The position numbers were made by a program, and so were the translations under genes. A DNA stretch of 64,000 bases from Tenacibaculum sp. 190524A02b. GTDB lineage: Bacteria > Bacteroidota > Bacteroidia > Flavobacteriales > Flavobacteriaceae. Within the stretch, counting starts at the first letter, position 1. Every line of letters starts with the position of its first letter. Below are positions 19,001 to 27,608 of the stretch, in pieces. The notes under the pieces are model-generated. The model searched no databases and was not told where the DNA came from. It saw only the letters and a program-made list of their open reading frames with translations. Location of the stretch: positions 911,001 to 975,000 of the forward strand of contig NZ_OZ038525.1 in assembly GCF_964036645.1 (NCBI RefSeq), read 5' to 3'.

Positions 19001-22000
19001 CGTTACCAGAAATCGATAGAGTTTGATCATCAGTGTCAGTACTATTAATAACATATGGAGTAGCGGAAGATCCATCCCCCGTAACAGTAACGTTAGTTCC
19101 AGCATTTACAACAGTTTCAGTACCATCAGCCGAAGGTAATGTAATGGTGTTTCCGTCAGCAATAGATAAATCGTTACCAGATATCGATAGAGTTTGATCA
19201 TCAGTGTCTGTATCAGTACTATTAATAACATATGGAGTAGCGGAAGATCCATCCCCTGTAACGGTTACATTAGTTCCAGCATTTACGACAGTTTCAGTAC
19301 CATCAGCCGAAGGTAATGTAATGGTGTTTCCATCTGCGATAGATAAATCGTTACCAGAAATCGATAAAGTTTGATCATCAGTGTCAGTACTATTAATAAC
19401 ATATGGAGTAGCGGAAGATCCATCCCCTGTAACGGTTACATTAGTTCCAGCATTTACAACAGTTTCAGTACCATCTGCCGAAGGTAATGTAATGGTGTTT
19501 CCGTCTGCGATAGATAAATCGTTACCAGAGATCGATAAGGTTTGATCATCTGTATCTGCGGGCAGAGTAATTGTATTTCCATCAGCAATAGATAAATCAT
19601 TACCAGAAATCGATAGAGTTTGATCATCAGTGTCAGTACTATTAATAACATATGGAGTAGCGGAAGATCCATCCCCTGTAACGGTTACATTAGTTCCAGC
19701 ATTTACTACAGTTTCAGTACCATCTGCCGAAGGTAATGTAATGGTGTTTCCGTCTGCGATAGATAAATCGTTACCAGAAATCGATAAGGTTTGGTCATCT
19801 GTATCTGCGGGCAGAGTAATTGTATTTCCATCAGCAATAGATAAATCATTACCAGAAATCGATAGAGTTTGATCATCAGTGTCAGTACTATTAATAACAT
19901 ATGGAGTAGCGGAAGATCCATCCCCCGTAACAGTAACATTAGTTCCAGCATTTACTACAGTTTCAGTACCATCTGCCGAAGGTAATGTAATGGTGTTTCC
20001 GTCTGCGATAGATAAATCGTTACCAGAAATCGATAGAGTTTGGTCATCAGTGTCTGTATCAGTACTATTAATAACATATGGAGTAGCGGAAGATCCATCC
20101 CCCGTAACAGTAACATTAGTTCCAGCATTTACTACAGTTTCAGTACCATCAGCCGAAGGTAATGTAATGGTGTTTCCGTCTGCGATAGATAAATCGTTAC
20201 CAGAAATCGATAAGGTTTGGTCATCTGTATCTGCGGGCAGTGTAATTGTATTTCCATCAGCAATAGATAAATCATTACCAGAAATTGATAAGGTTTGATC
20301 ATCAGTGTCAGTACTATTAATAACATATGGAGTAGCGGAAGATCCATCCCCTGTAACGGTTACATTAGTTCCAGCATTTACAACAGTTTCAGTACCATCT
20401 GCCGAAGGTAATGTAATGGTGTTTCCGTCTGCGATAGATAAATCGTTACCAGATATCGATAAGGTTTGATCATCAGTGTCAGTACTATTAATAACATATG
20501 GAGTAGCGGAAGACCCATCCCCCGTAACAGTAACATTAGTTCCAGCATTTACTATAGTTTCAGTACCATCTGCTGAAGGTAATGTAATGGTGTTTCCGTC
20601 TGCGATAGATAAGTCATTACCAGAAATCGATAAGGTTTGGTCATCTGTATCTGCGGGCAGAGTAATTGTATTTCCGTCAGCAATAGATAAATCATTACCA
20701 GATATCGATAAAGTTTGATCATCAGTGTCAGTACTATTAATAACATATGGAGTAGCGGAAGATCCATCCCCCGTAACGGTTACATTAGTTCCAGCATTTA
20801 CTACAGTTTCAGTACCATCTGCCGAAGGTAATGTAATGGTGTTTCCGTCTGCGATAGATAAATCATTACCTGTGATTGATAGAGTTTGATCATCAGTGTC
20901 AGTACTATTAATAACATATGGAGTAGCGGAAGATCCATCCCCTGTAACGGTTACATTAGTTCCAGCATTTACAACAGTTTCAGTACCATCAGCCGAAGGT
21001 AATGTAATGGTGTTTCCGTCTGCGATAGATAAATCGTTACCAGATATCGATAGAGTTTGATCATCAGTGTCAGTACTATTAATAACATATGGAGTTGCGG
21101 AAGATCCATCCCCCGTAACGGTTACATTAGTTCCAGCATTTACTACAGTTTCAGTACCATCTGCCGAAGGTAATGTAATAGTGTTTCCGTCTGCGATAGA
21201 TAAGTCATTACCAGAAATCGATAGAGTTTGATCATCAGTGTCAGTACTATTAATAACATATGGAGTAGCGGAAGATCCATCCCCTGTAACGGTTACATTA
21301 GTTCCAGCATTTACTACAGTTTCAGTACCATCTGCCGAAGGTAATGTAATGGTGTTTCCGTCTGCGATAGATAAATCATTACCAGAGATCGATAAGGTTT
21401 GGTCATCTGTATCTGCGGGCAGTGTAATTGTATTTCCGTCAGCAATAGATAAATCATTACCAGAAATCGATAGAGTTTGATCATCAGTGTCTGTATCAGT
21501 ACTATTAATAACATATGGAGTAGCGGAAGATCCATCCCCTGTAACGGTTACATTAGTTCCAGCATTTACTACAGTTTCAGTACCATCTGCTGAAGGCAAT
21601 GTAATTGTGTTTCCGTCTGCAATAGATAAGTCATTACCAGAAATTGATAAGGTTTGATCATCAGTGTCAGTACTATTAATAACATATGGAGTAGCGGAAG
21701 ATCCATCCCCCGTAACAGTAACGTTAGTTCCAGCATTTACAACAGTTTCAGTGCCATCTGCTGAAGGCAATGTAATTGTATTTCCATCCGTGATAGATAA
21801 ATCGTTACCAGAAATCGATAGAGTTTGGTCATCAGTGTCAGTACTATTAATAACATATGGAGTAGCGGAAGATCCATCCCCCGTAACAGTAACATTAGTT
21901 CCAGCATTTACAACAGTTTCAGTACCATCTGCTGAAGGCAATGTAATTGTGTTTCCGTCCGCGATAGATAAATCATTACCAGAAATCGATAGAGTTTGAT

Positions 22001-25000
22001 CATCAGTGTCAGTACTATTAATAACATATGGAGTAGCGGAAGATCCATCCCCCGTAACAGTAACATTAGTTCCAGCATTTACTACAGTTTCAGTACCATC
22101 TGCTGAAGGCAATGTAATTGTGTTTCCGTCCGCGATAGATAAATCATTACCAGAAATCGATAGAGTTTGATCATCAGTGTCAGTACTATTAATAACATAT
22201 GGAGTAGCGGAAGATCCATCCCCCGTAACGGTTACATTAGTTCCAGCATTTACTACAGTTTCAGTACCATCTGCTGAAGGTAATGTAATGGTGTTTCCGT
22301 CTGCGATAGATAAATCGTTACCAGAAATCGATAAGGTTTGGTCATCTGTATCTGCGGGCAGAGTAATTGTATTTCCGTCAGCAATAGATAAATCATTACC
22401 AGATATCGATAGAGTTTGATCATCAGTGTCAGTACTATTAATAACATATGGAGTAGCGGAAGATCCATCCCCCGTAACGGTAACGTTAGTTCCAGCATTT
22501 ACTACAGTTTCAGTACCATCTGCTGAAGGTAATGTAATGGTGTTTCCGTCTGCGATAGATAAATCGTTACCAGAAATCGATAAGGTTTGGTCATCTGTAT
22601 CTGCGGGCAGAGTAATTGTATTTCCATCAGCAATAGATAAATCATTACCAGAAATCGATAGAGTTTGATCATCAGTGTCAGTACTATTAATAACATATGG
22701 AGTAGCGGAAGATCCATCCCCCGTAACGGTTACATTAGTTCCAGCATTTACAACAGTTTCAGTACCATCTGCCGAAGGTAATGTAATGGTGTTTCCGTCT
22801 GCAATAGATAAGTCATTACCAGAAATCGATAGAGTTTGATCATCAGTACTATTAATAACATATGGAGTAGCGGAAGATCCATCCCCCGTAACAGTAACGT
22901 TAGTTCCAGCATTTACAACAGTTTCAGTACCATCTGCTGAAGGTAATGTAATGGTGTTTCCGTCAGCAATAGATAAATCATTACCAGAAATCGATAGAGT
23001 TTGATCATCAGTGTCAGTACTATTAATAACATATGGAGTAGCGGAAGATCCATCCCCCGTAACAGTAACGTTAGTTCCAGCATTTACGACAGTTTCAGTA
23101 CCATCTGCCGAAGGTAATGTAATGGTGTTTCCGTCAGCAATAGATAAATCGTTACCAGATATCGATAGAGTTTGATCATCAGTGTCAGTACTATTAATAA
23201 CATATGGAGTAGCGGAAGATCCATCCCCCGTAACGGTTACATTAGTTCCAGCATTTACGACAGTTTCAGTACCATCTGCTGAAGGTAATGTAATTGTGTT
23301 TCCGTCTGCGATAGATAAATCGTTACCTGAGATCGATAAGGTTTGGTCATCTGTATCTGCGGGCAGTGTAATTGTATTTCCGTCTGCGATAGATAAATCG
23401 TTACCAGATATCGATAGAGTTTGATCATCAGTGTCAGTACTATTAATAACATATGGAGTAGCGGAAGATCCATCCCCTGTAACGGTTACATTAGTTCCAG
23501 CATTTACAACAGTTTCAGTACCATCTGCTGAAGGTAATGTAATGGTGTTTCCGTCTGCGATAGATAAATCGTTACCAGAGATCGATAAGGTTTGATCATC
23601 AGTGTCAGTACTATTAATAACATATGGAGTAGCGGAAGATCCATCCCCCGTAACGGTTACATTAGTTCCAGCATTTACTACGGTTTCAGTACCATCTGCT
23701 GAAGGTAATGTAATGGTGTTTCCGTCTGCGATAGATAAATCATTACCAGAAATCGATAAAGTTTGATCATCAGTGTCAGTACTATTAATAACATATGGAG
23801 TAGCGGAAGATCCATCCCCTGTAACGGTTACATTAGTTCCAGCATTGACAACAGTTTCAGTACCATCTGCTGAAGGTAATGTAATGGTGTTTCCGTCTGC
23901 AATAGATAAGTCATTACCAGAAATCGATAAAGTTTGATCATCAGTGTCAGTACTATTAATAACATATGGAGTAGCGGAAGATCCATCCCCTGTAACGGTT
24001 ACATTAGTTCCAGCATTTACTACAGTTTCAGTACCATCTGCTGAAGGTAATGTAATTGTATTTCCGTCTGCGATAGATAAATCGTTACCAGAGATCGATA
24101 AGGTTTGGTCATCTGTATCTGCGGGCAGAGTAATTGTATTTCCATCAGCAATAGATAAATCATTACCAGAAATCGATAAAGTTTGATCATCAGTGTCAGT
24201 ACTATTAATAACATATGGAGTAGCGGAAGATCCATCCCCCGTAACGGTTACATTAGTTCCAGCATTTACTACGGTTTCAGTACCATCTGCTGAAGGTAAT
24301 GTAATGGTGTTTCCGTCAGCAATAGATAAGTCATTACCAGAAATTGATAAGGTTTGATCATCAGTGTCAGTACTATTAATAACATATGGAGTAGCGGAAG
24401 ATCCATCCCCTGTAACGGTTACATTAGTTCCAGCATTTACTACAGTTTCAGTACCATCTGCTGAAGGTAATGTAATGGTGTTTCCATCCGCGATAGATAA
24501 ATCGTTACCAGAAATCGATAAGGTTTGGTCATCAGTATCTGCGGGCAGAGTAATTGTATTTCCGTCAGCAATAGATAAGTCATTACCAGAAATCGATAAA
24601 GTTTGATCATCAGTGTCAGTACTATTAATAACATATGGAGTAGCGGAAGATCCATCCCCTGTAACGGTTACATTAGTTCCAGCATTTACTACAGTTTCAG
24701 TACCATTTGCTGAAGGTAATGTAATGGTGTTTCCGTCTGCAATAGATAAGTCATTACCAGAAATCGATAAGGTTTGATCATCAGTGTCAGTACTATTAAT
24801 AACATATGGAGTAGCGGAAGATCCATCCCCTGTAACGGTTACATTAGTTCCAGCATTTACTACAGTTTCAGTACCATCTGCTGAAGGTAATGTAATGGTG
24901 TTTCCGTCAGCAATAGATAAATCGTTACCAGATATCGATAGAGTTTGATCATCAGTGTCTGTATCAGTACTATTAATAACATATGGAGTAGCGGAAGATC

Positions 25001-26210
25001 CATCCCCCGTAACAGTAACGTTAGTTCCAGCATTTACTACAGTTTCAGTACCATCTGCTGAAGGTAATGTAATGGTGTTTCCGTCTGCGATAGATAAATC
25101 GTTACCAGAAATCGATAAAGTTTGATTATCGGTGTTAAGATATGGGGTTAAATCAATTAGATTTCCGGCTGTTAGTGGGTTACTTAAAGTAAGAGTGTTA
25201 CCACTTAAAATTAGGTCTGACTTTTCATTGTTAGGATCAGAATCATTATCATTCAAACTAATTGTAGAAGAAACGCCATTTTCATCAACATAAGTGATTG
25301 TTCCGTTGCCATTGTCAATAAGCGACGAAGTAGATTCTAAATTCTTTACAATATTAGTAAGATTTAATTGTGTAGTTTGTCCATTTTCATCAGTATAATC
25401 AATATTCGTATTATCAGGATTAAGTGCTATAGAGGTAAGTGTTTCTAGATTTTTAATATCAATTTGAGTGTTTCCTCCATTCTCATCAATAAAAGAAAAA
25501 GTCCCGTCATTATTTTCAACTACAGAAGTTAGAGTTTCTAAGTTTTTTACAATATTAGTAAGGTTTAATTGTGTAGTTTGTCCATTTTCATCAGTATAAT
25601 CGATATTCGTATTATCAGGATTAAGAGCAATTGAAGTTAAAGTTTCTAGATTTTTAATATCAATTTGATTACTTGTTCCATTTTCATCTATATAAGAGAA
25701 TGTACCGTCATTATTCTCTATAATAGAAGTTAACGTTTCTATGTCTTTAATGACTGTTTCTAAGTTAACACTACCACCGTTTAGTAAGTTTAAGGTATTT
25801 GTAGTGTTATCAAATGTTAATACCTGAATCTCATTAGTTGGATTATTATCATTATCATTAACAAGGGAGCTAAGATTAACAGTTCCGCCATCTTGAAGTG
25901 TTAATTCATTTGTTGTAGCATCAAAACTAAGTTGTTGATTTTTATTTGATAGACATAAGCTTTCCCATAACATACTATTGTATTGGAAAATACATTTTTG
26001 ATCTGTGTTATAAACAAGAGCTCCTTCTAAAGGGTAGATATTGTTCATTTCAATGTCATTGACTCTAGTTATAACAAGTACTTTATCTTTACTTTCTAGT
26101 TCTAAAACTGAGTTTTGGTCAATAATATTGGGGTTATCACCAACTTTTACCTGAGCATATGAATTTAAGCTCAGAATTATTAGGATAGTCAATGTAATTA
26201 TTCTATTCAT
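13068..26210 (-). CDS. giant secreted repeat protein (4380 aa), probable surface adhesin or fibre
   Basis: A signal peptide (MNRIITLTILIILSLNSYA) is followed by the N-terminal module shared with the next two genes (EGALVYNTDQKCIFQYNS). Then come degenerate repeats (LETLTSIALNPDNTNIDYTD, two copies, alternating with NNDGTFSYIDENG-like copies). About 3800 residues follow of nearly identical 57-residue units, interspersed with 26-residue short units. A unique C-terminal domain of about 190 residues ends VGYTNITSTGFRVRAGDNDN and FMFTVIRLP, with a CGGNC cysteine pair. The repeat unit contains DDQTLSISGNDLSIADGNT and GTNVTVTGDGSSATPYVIN; the latter type of motif is frequent, as I recall, in flavobacterial tail-fibre-like surface proteins. 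The composition (Asp, Ser, Thr, Asn, Gly; no repeat Cys) suits an extended beta-rich, possibly calcium-binding stalk. No T9SS or sortase tail is seen, so its anchoring is unknown. Confidence 0.9.
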   Translation of the reverse strand: MNRIITLTILIILSLNSYAQVKVGDNPNIIDQNSVLELESKDKVLVITRVNDIEMNNIYPLEGALVYNTDQKCIFQYNSMLWESLCLSNKNQQLSFDATTNELTLQDGGTVNLSSLVNDNDNNPTNEIQVLTFDNTTNTLNLLNGGSVNLETVIKDIETLTSIIENNDGTFSYIDENGTSNQIDIKNLETLTSIALNPDNTNIDYTDENGQTTQLNLTNIVKNLETLTSVVENNDGTFSFIDENGGNTQIDIKNLETLTSIALNPDNTNIDYTDENGQTTQLNLTNIVKNLESTSSLIDNGNGTITYVDENGVSSTISLNDNDSDPNNEKSDLILSGNTLTLSNPLTAGNLIDLTPYLNTDNQTLSISGNDLSIADGNTITLPSADGTETVVNAGTNVTVTGDGSSATPYVINSTDTDTDDQTLSISGNDLSIADGNTITLPSADGTETVVNAGTNVTVTGDGSSATPYVINSTDTDDQTLSISGNDLSIADGNTITLPSANGTETVVNAGTNVTVTGDGSSATPYVINSTDTDDQTLSISGNDLSIADGNTITLPADTDDQTLSISGNDLSIADGNTITLPSADGTETVVNAGTNVTVTGDGSSATPYVINSTDTDDQTLSISGNDLSIADGNTITLPSADGTETVVNAGTNVTVTGDGSSATPYVINSTDTDDQTLSISGNDLSIADGNTITLPADTDDQTLSISGNDLSIADGNTITLPSADGTETVVNAGTNVTVTGDGSSATPYVINSTDTDDQTLSISGNDLSIADGNTITLPSADGTETVVNAGTNVTVTGDGSSATPYVINSTDTDDQTLSISGNDLSIADGNTITLPSADGTETVVNAGTNVTVTGDGSSATPYVINSTDTDDQTLSISGNDLSIADGNTITLPSADGTETVVNAGTNVTVTGDGSSATPYVINSTDTDDQTLSISGNDLSIADGNTITLPADTDDQTLSISGNDLSIADGNTITLPSADGTETVVNAGTNVTVTGDGSSATPYVINSTDTDDQTLSISGNDLSIADGNTITLPSADGTETVVNAGTNVTVTGDGSSATPYVINSTDTDDQTLSISGNDLSIADGNTITLPSADGTETVVNAGTNVTVTGDGSSATPYVINSTDDQTLSISGNDLSIADGNTITLPSADGTETVVNAGTNVTVTGDGSSATPYVINSTDTDDQTLSISGNDLSIADGNTITLPADTDDQTLSISGNDLSIADGNTITLPSADGTETVVNAGTNVTVTGDGSSATPYVINSTDTDDQTLSISGNDLSIADGNTITLPADTDDQTLSISGNDLSIADGNTITLPSADGTETVVNAGTNVTVTGDGSSATPYVINSTDTDDQTLSISGNDLSIADGNTITLPSADGTETVVNAGTNVTVTGDGSSATPYVINSTDTDDQTLSISGNDLSIADGNTITLPSADGTETVVNAGTNVTVTGDGSSATPYVINSTDTDDQTLSISGNDLSITDGNTITLPSADGTETVVNAGTNVTVTGDGSSATPYVINSTDTDDQTLSISGNDLSIADGNTITLPSADGTETVVNAGTNVTVTGDGSSATPYVINSTDTDTDDQTLSISGNDLSIADGNTITLPADTDDQTLSISGNDLSIADGNTITLPSADGTETVVNAGTNVTVTGDGSSATPYVINSTDTDDQTLSISGNDLSIADGNTITLPSADGTETVVNAGTNVTVTGDGSSATPYVINSTDTDDQTLSISGNDLSIADGNTITLPSADGTETVVNAGTNVTVTGDGSSATPYVINSTDTDDQTLSITGNDLSIADGNTITLPSADGTETVVNAGTNVTVTGDGSSATPYVINSTDTDDQTLSISGNDLSIADGNTITLPADTDDQTLSISGNDLSIADGNTITLPSADGTETIVNAGTNVTVTGDGSSATPYVINSTDTDDQTLSISGNDLSIADGNTITLPSADGTETVVNAGTNVTVTGDGSSATPYVINSTDTDDQTLSISGNDLSIADGNTITLPADTDDQTLSISGNDLSIADGNTITLPSADGTETVVNAGTNVTVTGDGSSATPYVINSTDTDTDDQTLSISGNDLSIADGNTITLPSADGTETVVNAGTNVTVTGDGSSATPYVINSTDTDDQTLSISGNDLSIADGNTITLPADTDDQTLSISGNDLSIADGNTITLPSADGTETVVNAGTNVTVTGDGSSATPYVINSTDTDDQTLSISGNDLSIADGNTITLPADTDDQTLSISGNDLSIADGNTITLPSADGTETVVNAGTNVTVTGDGSSATPYVINSTDTDDQTLSISGNDLSIADGNTITLPSADGTETVVNAGTNVTVTGDGSSATPYVINSTDTDTDDQTLSISGNDLSIADGNTITLPSADGTETVVNAGTNVTVTGDGSSATPYVINSTDTDDQTLSISGNDLSIADGNTITLPSADGTETVVNAGTNVTVTGDGSSATPYVINSTDTDDQTLSISGNDLSIADGNTITLPSADGTETVVNAGTNVTVTGDGSSATPYVINSTDTDDQTLSISGNDLSIADGNTITLPADTDDQTLSISGNDLSIADGNTITLPSADGTETVVNAGTNVTVTGDGSSATPYVINSTDTDDQTLSISGNDLSIADGNTITLPSADGTETVVNAGTNVTVTGDGSSATPYVINSTDTDTDDQTLSISGNDLSIADGNTITLPSADGTETVVNAGTNVTVTGDGSSATPYVINSTDTDDQTLSISGNDLSIADGNTITLPSADGTETVVNAGTNVTVTGDGSSATPYVINSTDTDDQTLSISGNDLSIADGNTITLPADTDDQTLSISGNDLSIADGNTITLPSADGTETVVNAGTNVTVTGDGSSATPYVINSTDTDDQTLSISGNDLSIADGNTITLPSADGTETVVNAGTNVTVTGNGSSATPYVINSTDTDDQTLSISGNDLSIADGNTITLPADTDDQTLSISGNDLSIADGNTITLPSADGTETVVNAGTNVTVTGDGSSATPYVINSTDTDTDDQTLSISGNDLSIADGNTITLPSADGTETVVNAGTNVTVTGDGSSATPYVINSTDTDDQTLSISGNDLSIADGNTITLPADTDDQTLSISGNDLSIADGNTITLPSADGTETVVNAGTNVTVTGDGSSATPYVINSTDTDTDDQTLSISGNDLSIADGNTITLPSADGTETVVNAGTNVTVTGDGSSATPYVINSTDTDDQTLSISGNDLSIADGNTITLPSADGTETVVNAGTNVTVTGDGSSATPYVINSTDTDTDDQTLSISGNDLSIADGNTITLPSADGTETVVNAGTNVTVTGDGSSATPYVINSTDTDDQTLSISGNDLSIADGNTITLPSADGTETVVNAGTNVTVTGDGSSATPYVINSTDTDDQTLSISGNDLSIADGNTITLPLADGTETVVNAGTNVTVTGDGSSATPYVINSTDTDDQTLSISGNDLSIADGNTITLPSADGTETVVNAGTNVTVTGDGSSATPYVINSTDTDDQTLSISGNDLSIADGNTITLPADTDDQTLSISGNDLSIADGNTITLPSADGTETVVNAGTNVTVTGDGSSATPYVINSTDTDDQTLSISGNDLSIADGNTITLPSADGTETVVNAGTNVTVTGDGSSATPYVINSTDTDDQTLSISGNDLSIADGNTITLPADTDDQTLSISGNDLSIADGNTITLPSADGTETVVNAGTNVTVTGDGSSATPYVINSTDTDDQTLSISGNDLSIADGNTITLPSADGTETVVNAGTNVTVTGDGSSATPYVINSTDTDDQTLSISGNDLSIADGNTITLPSADGTETVVNAGTNVTVTGDGSSATPYVINSTDTDTDDQTLSISGNDLSIADGNTITLPSADGTETVVNAGTNVTVTGDGSSATPYVINSTDTDTDDQTLSISGNDLSIADGNTITLPSADGTETVVNAGTNVTVTGDGSSATPYVINSTDTDDQTLSISGNDLSIADGNTITLPSADGTETVVNAGTNVTVTGDGSSATPYVINSTDTDDQTLSISGNDLSIADGNTITLPSADGTETVVNAGTNVTVTGDGSSATPYVINSTDTDDQTLSISGNDLSIADGNTITLPSADGTETVVNAGTNVTVTGDGSSATPYVINSTDTDTDDQTLSISGNDLSIADGNTITLPSADGTETVVNAGTNVTVTGDGSSATPYVINSTDTDDQTLSISGNDLSIADGNTITIDGSITNELGSYTDTTTGTTHKIGEYQSSATATAVDVNETVTTMTQNTTTGVITYTNENATAQTANVVAAETDNAITVGANGGAYFNGPIIYAAGRHNANELSGTGSKSVYNATITRVSQGLFDVTFTDIGTTNYIIQITPEDCGGNCPDNGGGGYDDPTVGYTNITSTGFRVRAGDNDNGTTNLDLADLGFMFTVIRLP
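13734..25130 (-). repeat. tandem repeat array: 59 long (171-177 bp) and 16 short (78 bp) coding units
   Basis: Counting on the protein, unit 1 begins at DNQ (25130) and the 76th, partial unit at DDQ (13733). That is 75 complete units: 59 long ones of 57 residues and 16 short ones of 26 residues. Eleven units end with an extra Asp-Thr pair and one lacks it. The predicted total (11,397 bp) equals the measured distance exactly. A short unit is a long unit truncated after NTITLP and rejoined through ADT. Two short units are never adjacent. Amino-acid changes are rare (SAN for SAD, ITD for IAD, ITG for ISG, ETI for ETV, TGN for TGD, PLA for PSA, each once), while synonymous differences are common. 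Confidence 0.97.
25330..25743 (-). repeat. degenerate N-terminal repeats of the giant protein
   Basis: Two copies of an IALNPDNTNIDYTDENGQTT-type unit alternate with three related units carrying NDGTF or NGTIT and a DENG motif. They are diverged at DNA level, unlike the main array, so they are older or not being homogenised. Confidence 0.75.
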
Positions 26211-26295
26211 AATATTAACGGTATTTGGGGTGTCGTTTATACAACAACGAATAATGAACCTCTATTTATTAGAGGGTAATTTAAGTATTAAGTCA

Positions 26296-26326
26296 CATAA
26301 AAAGCCTTTAACTAAGACTTTTTATG
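26296..26326 (-). terminator. possible weak terminator after the ATP-grasp gene
   Basis: CATAAAAAG (26296-26304) pairs perfectly with CTTTTTATG (26318-26326) around a 13-nt loop, overlapping the ATP-grasp stop codon. There is no T-run outside the stem, so read-through into the giant gene 97 bp downstream is possible. A second small hairpin (CCTCTA/TAGAGG) lies near 26255-26271. Confidence 0.35.
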
Positions 26327-27357
26327 TTTGTGATATAGTTCTTTAAGTGTAGTATTTCTTTAGTAACTTTTTGAGTTCTTTTATAGGGGACTTTGAATTT
26401 CTCATGATTAACTTTTGCTATTTTATATAAACTTTTCCAATGGGATCGGATTTCTTTCAATGCTTCTATATATGAGTAAGTTTTACTATCATATATGTGG
26501 GTAGGTTCAGCAATTACGCCATTAATTTCTAAAATCTTTAAATTTTCTCCTTTTTCTAACTCTTCAAATGTATTATATTTTATATCTAACCTTCCGTAAT
26601 ACCAACCATTTATTGATTTATTAATTTTGTCAAAAGTGAAGCGTAAACTATCATTAATTAGATGATTTCCATTAATAAACTGTGTGCCTTTACAATGATT
26701 ACCTATAACAGATAAATTAATGATTTCATTCTTTTTAGGAATTATATTTAAATCATATTCAGGGTTATTATTGATTATATCAATATATAATTTGGTTCTA
26801 TTATCATCATATATTAATTCTTTTAAAGTAGAGATACCATTACCTGTAACTGATAAGAATTTTTTTAAGGTAATGGATGTTATTTTACCTTCTGTAGCGT
26901 CTGGTCTTCTATGGTAAAAAATACCACATTCTTTTTCATAATCAATAAATTCTTGAATAATAATATCAATTTTATATTTGGAAAGGTATTCTTTTAAATC
27001 TAGGTCAGAGTTTATTTTTTTAACTAACAATCCTCTAAAACCGATATCTGGTTTGACAATTATAGGATAGGATATGTTTTTTCTATCTATTTCATTTTTA
27101 ACTTCTTTAAAAGTGTTGTTAGGGTTGACTAAAATAGATTTTGGACGATAAACTTCAGGAATGAGCTGTATTGTTTTGTATTTACTCTCAGTACCATTTC
27201 CCGAACTTTTAATACTAGGGTTTGTTGCGGTAAAGAATGAAAAGTGTCTTGCTTTTAATGCTAAAAATAAGGCATAAGGAATATTTGGAATATATAGCAT
27301 TGAAGATGGCCAATATTCCCAATTTATTATCCTATGAAACTTATTTTTTAATTTCAA
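26308..27357 (-). CDS. ATP-grasp-fold protein of unknown substrate
   Basis: 349 residues, starting at TTG (27357), since the preceding residues KNKFHRIINWEYWPSSMLY and SFFTATNPSI match the usual N terminus of this ATP-grasp group as I recall it. The nearest ATG, 19 codons in, would remove part of that region. ATP-grasp features are YPIIVKPDIGFRGLLVKKI (nucleotide-binding Lys, Gly-rich loop), IIIQEFIDYEKECGIFYHRR, LKKFLSVTGNGISTLKEL and a metal-binding end (GRLDIKYNTF; LKILEINGV). The family ligates a carboxylate to an amine or thiol through an acyl phosphate; D-Ala-D-Ala ligase is a distant relative, but I cannot name the substrate. It lies 11 bp after the DUF6095 gene and behind murQ, so a link to cell-wall recycling is possible. 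Confidence 0.75.
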   Translation of the reverse strand: MKLKNKFHRIINWEYWPSSMLYIPNIPYALFLALKARHFSFFTATNPSIKSSGNGTESKYKTIQLIPEVYRPKSILVNPNNTFKEVKNEIDRKNISYPIIVKPDIGFRGLLVKKINSDLDLKEYLSKYKIDIIIQEFIDYEKECGIFYHRRPDATEGKITSITLKKFLSVTGNGISTLKELIYDDNRTKLYIDIINNNPEYDLNIIPKKNEIINLSVIGNHCKGTQFINGNHLINDSLRFTFDKINKSINGWYYGRLDIKYNTFEELEKGENLKILEINGVIAEPTHIYDSKTYSYIEALKEIRSHWKSLYKIAKVNHEKFKVPYKRTQKVTKEILHLKNYITNIKSLS

Positions 27358-27368
27358 TACCCCCGAAT

Positions 27369-27608
27369 TTAATTGTTAAAAAGTAAATCTAGAATACCTT
27401 TAAAAGTTTTAAATCCATGATAAACTGTACATAATATTAATAAAAATCCTGCAAATATCAAAATATAAGCAATAAAAACTTTAGGTTGATTGTTAAAAAC
27501 TTTTAAAGCTTTAAATCCAATATTTAACATTATTGGAGAAGTTATTAACAATAAAAGAAGAATTAATAACTTCTTTACAATACTATCAATGGAATTATTA
27601 TTACTCAT
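27369..27608 (-). CDS. DUF6095-type small membrane protein
   Basis: 79 residues with two membrane segments (about 13-32 and 42-62) separated by a short polar turn containing KVFNNQPK, and charged ends. Length, topology and the neighbouring murQ fit the flavobacterial DUF6095 family as I remember it. Function unknown. The first 8 bp overlap the end of murQ, indicating translational coupling. Confidence 0.7.
   Translation of the reverse strand: MSNNNSIDSIVKKLLILLLLLITSPIMLNIGFKALKVFNNQPKVFIAYILIFAGFLLILCTVYHGFKTFKGILDLLFNN

Noticed and set aside
14425..24655. Many open frames of 71-139 codons on both strands inside the repeat array
   Set aside because: They recur with the 171/249-bp repeat period, have no start signals of their own, and are shadow frames of the giant minus-strand gene.
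13734..25130. CRISPR-like regular repeats
   Set aside because: The periodic DNA is a continuous coding frame with 78- and 171-177-bp units and no unique spacers; no cas genes are present.
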